DNA of 22,027 bases from a virus: positions 1-22,027 of the IMG/VR virus record IMGVR_UViG_3300037193_001320. The stretch is one strand, 5' to 3'. The notes beneath the pieces were generated by a model. It was not told the origin of the DNA, did not search any database, and saw only the letters and a program-made list of their open reading frames with translations. Numbering within the stretch: the first letter of the stretch is position 1; each line of letters starts with the position of its first letter. This document shows positions 20,899 to 22,027 of the stretch, piece by piece. The position numbers and the translations under genes are program-made.

Positions 20899-22027
20899 AT
20901 GTCCCGACCCCGAACGCGCGTCCCGGGCCGCTACGAGCGGCCCGCTAATCTCCGTGCCCCGCTGGGTGACCACGCCGGCGAGGCCGGCATCCGGGCCGGC
21001 TACCGCGAGGGCGTACGCGTCCGCGCCGACAACGCCCGCGCCGAGCTCGCCGCCGCCCGCCACGCCCGCCTCGTCGACCTGATCACCTCCGGGCAGGTCA
21101 CCGTGGTCGACGAACCGCCCGCCGGCGCCGAGGTCGCCACCGTGGAGGGTGCCGTCGCCGAGGTCGCCCGCCGCGGCGCGTTGCCGCTACGCGAGGCCGT
21201 CGGCGGCCGCGTCACCGAGGCGCCCAAGGACACCGCGTCCGGCCGGCTGGTGACCCTCGACATCATCCGGTCTGGCTGGAACACCAGCGGCAGCCGCTAC
21301 TACGGCGCCGACGTGCTCGAGCGCGACGTGCCCAGGGTGTACGGCAAGGGCACACAGATGTACATCGATCACCCTTCGGCGACTGAGGGCGACGACCGTC
21401 CGGAACGGTCCCTGCAGACCCTCGCCGGCGTGTTCGTCGACGAGCCCTGGGCGGTGCGTGAGGACGACGGCAGCGTCGTCATGCGCGTCACCGCGCAGGT
21501 GTTCGCCCCGTGGCAGCCACTCATCCGCGAGGCGTGGAAGACCGTCGGCGTGTCGATCAACGGCAACGGGCGCGGGGACTACGGCGTCGCCGAGGGCCGC
21601 GAGGGCCTGATCATCGACGAGCTCACCTACGGCCGGTCGGTGGACTTCGTGACCGTTCCCGGCGCCGGCGGGCGCGTCCTCGGCCTGCTCGAGTCGGACC
21701 GGCCGGCGCCGGCCGATGTGGTGACCCGTGAGGCCGGCAGCCTGGGCGCGTACGTGGAGAGCCGCATCCACCTGGGCTTTACGGAGCTCGGCGACGACTT
21801 GTACGCCGGCGGGTACGTCAACCGCCGGGAACGGATCATCCTGTCCGGCGCCATCGGTGACGCCCTGTCGGTGTTCGTCGGCCGCCTCGAGGTCGACGCG
21901 CCGCAGCTGTACCAGCGCGGCCGGTACGCCGGCCCGGACGACGACGGCGACGCCGGCGACACCGTGACCGCCGAGGCCGCCGCGGTCCGGACCCGTGAGG
22001 CCACCGTGGAGCAGTCCCGGATGGCGA
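20899..22027 (+). CDS. Prohead (capsid maturation) protease, 3' truncated by the window
   Basis: The frame is open to the right edge (376 codons). The protease domain at about 108-262 has the assemblin-like plan of phage prohead proteases: RSGWNTSGSRYYGADVL (124-140), MYIDHPS with H158 as catalytic base, GVFVDEPW (177-184), VGVSINGNGRG with S219 as nucleophile, and YGRSVDFVTVPGAGGRVL (244-261). It would cut scaffold and capsid proteins during head maturation. The N-terminal 100 residues are Ala/Arg/Glu rich. The part after 262 is probably helical and may include a scaffold or a second domain. Start ATG 20899 has GGGAGG seven bases upstream. Scaffold and major capsid genes would be expected to the right. 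The order is unusual because a reverse cassette separates it from MuF. Confidence 0.9.
   Translation, partial: MSRPRTRVPGRYERPANLRAPLGDHAGEAGIRAGYREGVRVRADNARAELAAARHARLVDLITSGQVTVVDEPPAGAEVATVEGAVAEVARRGALPLREAVGGRVTEAPKDTASGRLVTLDIIRSGWNTSGSRYYGADVLERDVPRVYGKGTQMYIDHPSATEGDDRPERSLQTLAGVFVDEPWAVREDDGSVVMRVTAQVFAPWQPLIREAWKTVGVSINGNGRGDYGVAEGREGLIIDELTYGRSVDFVTVPGAGGRVLGLLESDRPAPADVVTREAGSLGAYVESRIHLGFTELGDDLYAGGYVNRRERIILSGAIGDALSVFVGRLEVDAPQLYQRGRYAGPDDDGDAGDTVTAEAAAVRTREATVEQSRMA

Overview
The window is a high-GC, gene-dense piece of an actinobacterial tailed-phage genome or prophage. Its G/C-rich third codon positions, GTG starts, purine-rich ribosome sites and 4-base ATGA/GTGA gene overlaps fit a host such as Micromonospora, Salinispora or Streptomyces. 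I see no integrase, repressor, tRNA, insertion sequence or attachment site, so lytic phage and prophage cannot be told apart here.

Bases 1-13984 (+ strand) hold the DNA-packaging end of the head module. In order they are: the tail of an unknown gene, terminase large subunit, a small Cys/His-rich protein, portal protein, one enormous 8.7-kb gene, and three small overlapping genes. The last of these three carries a KYW...GLCNEYH module. The giant gene encodes a 2,896-residue multi-domain protein of the 'polyvalent' type. It has an ADP-ribosyltransferase-like domain, a probable GNAT-like domain, two paralogous kinase-like domains, a winged-helix-like segment and several families of internal helical repeats. 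Its linkers carry a conserved ~20-bp DNA repeat that separates the modules.

Bases 13985-18167 (+ strand) begin with an elaborate 89-nt hairpin in front of an HNH endonuclease that has four zinc ribbons. Then come a likely terminator, a small gene, a MuF-like head morphogenesis protein, two small conserved genes and a TIM-barrel glycoside hydrolase-like protein. The first small gene after MuF sits behind a leader with mutually exclusive pairings that reach its Shine-Dalgarno sequence.

Bases 18142-20643 (- strand) form an inserted, oppositely oriented cassette: a DpdA-like deazaguanine DNA transglycosylase, a possible small ORF, a Cys-rich zinc-ribbon protein and a protein with three HTH-like units. 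DpdA implies that the phage DNA may carry a 7-deazaguanine that blocks restriction. After a divergent, structured 255-bp intergenic region, the + strand head module resumes with a prohead protease that runs off the right edge. Scaffold and major capsid genes would be expected beyond it.

As a whole, the region combines virion assembly (terminase, portal, MuF, protease) with probable host-takeover effectors delivered in the particle (the giant protein) and genome protection (DpdA). The most unusual points are the modular architecture of the giant protein, its linker DNA repeats, the two RNA-structure candidates and the antisense DpdA cassette inside the head operon.
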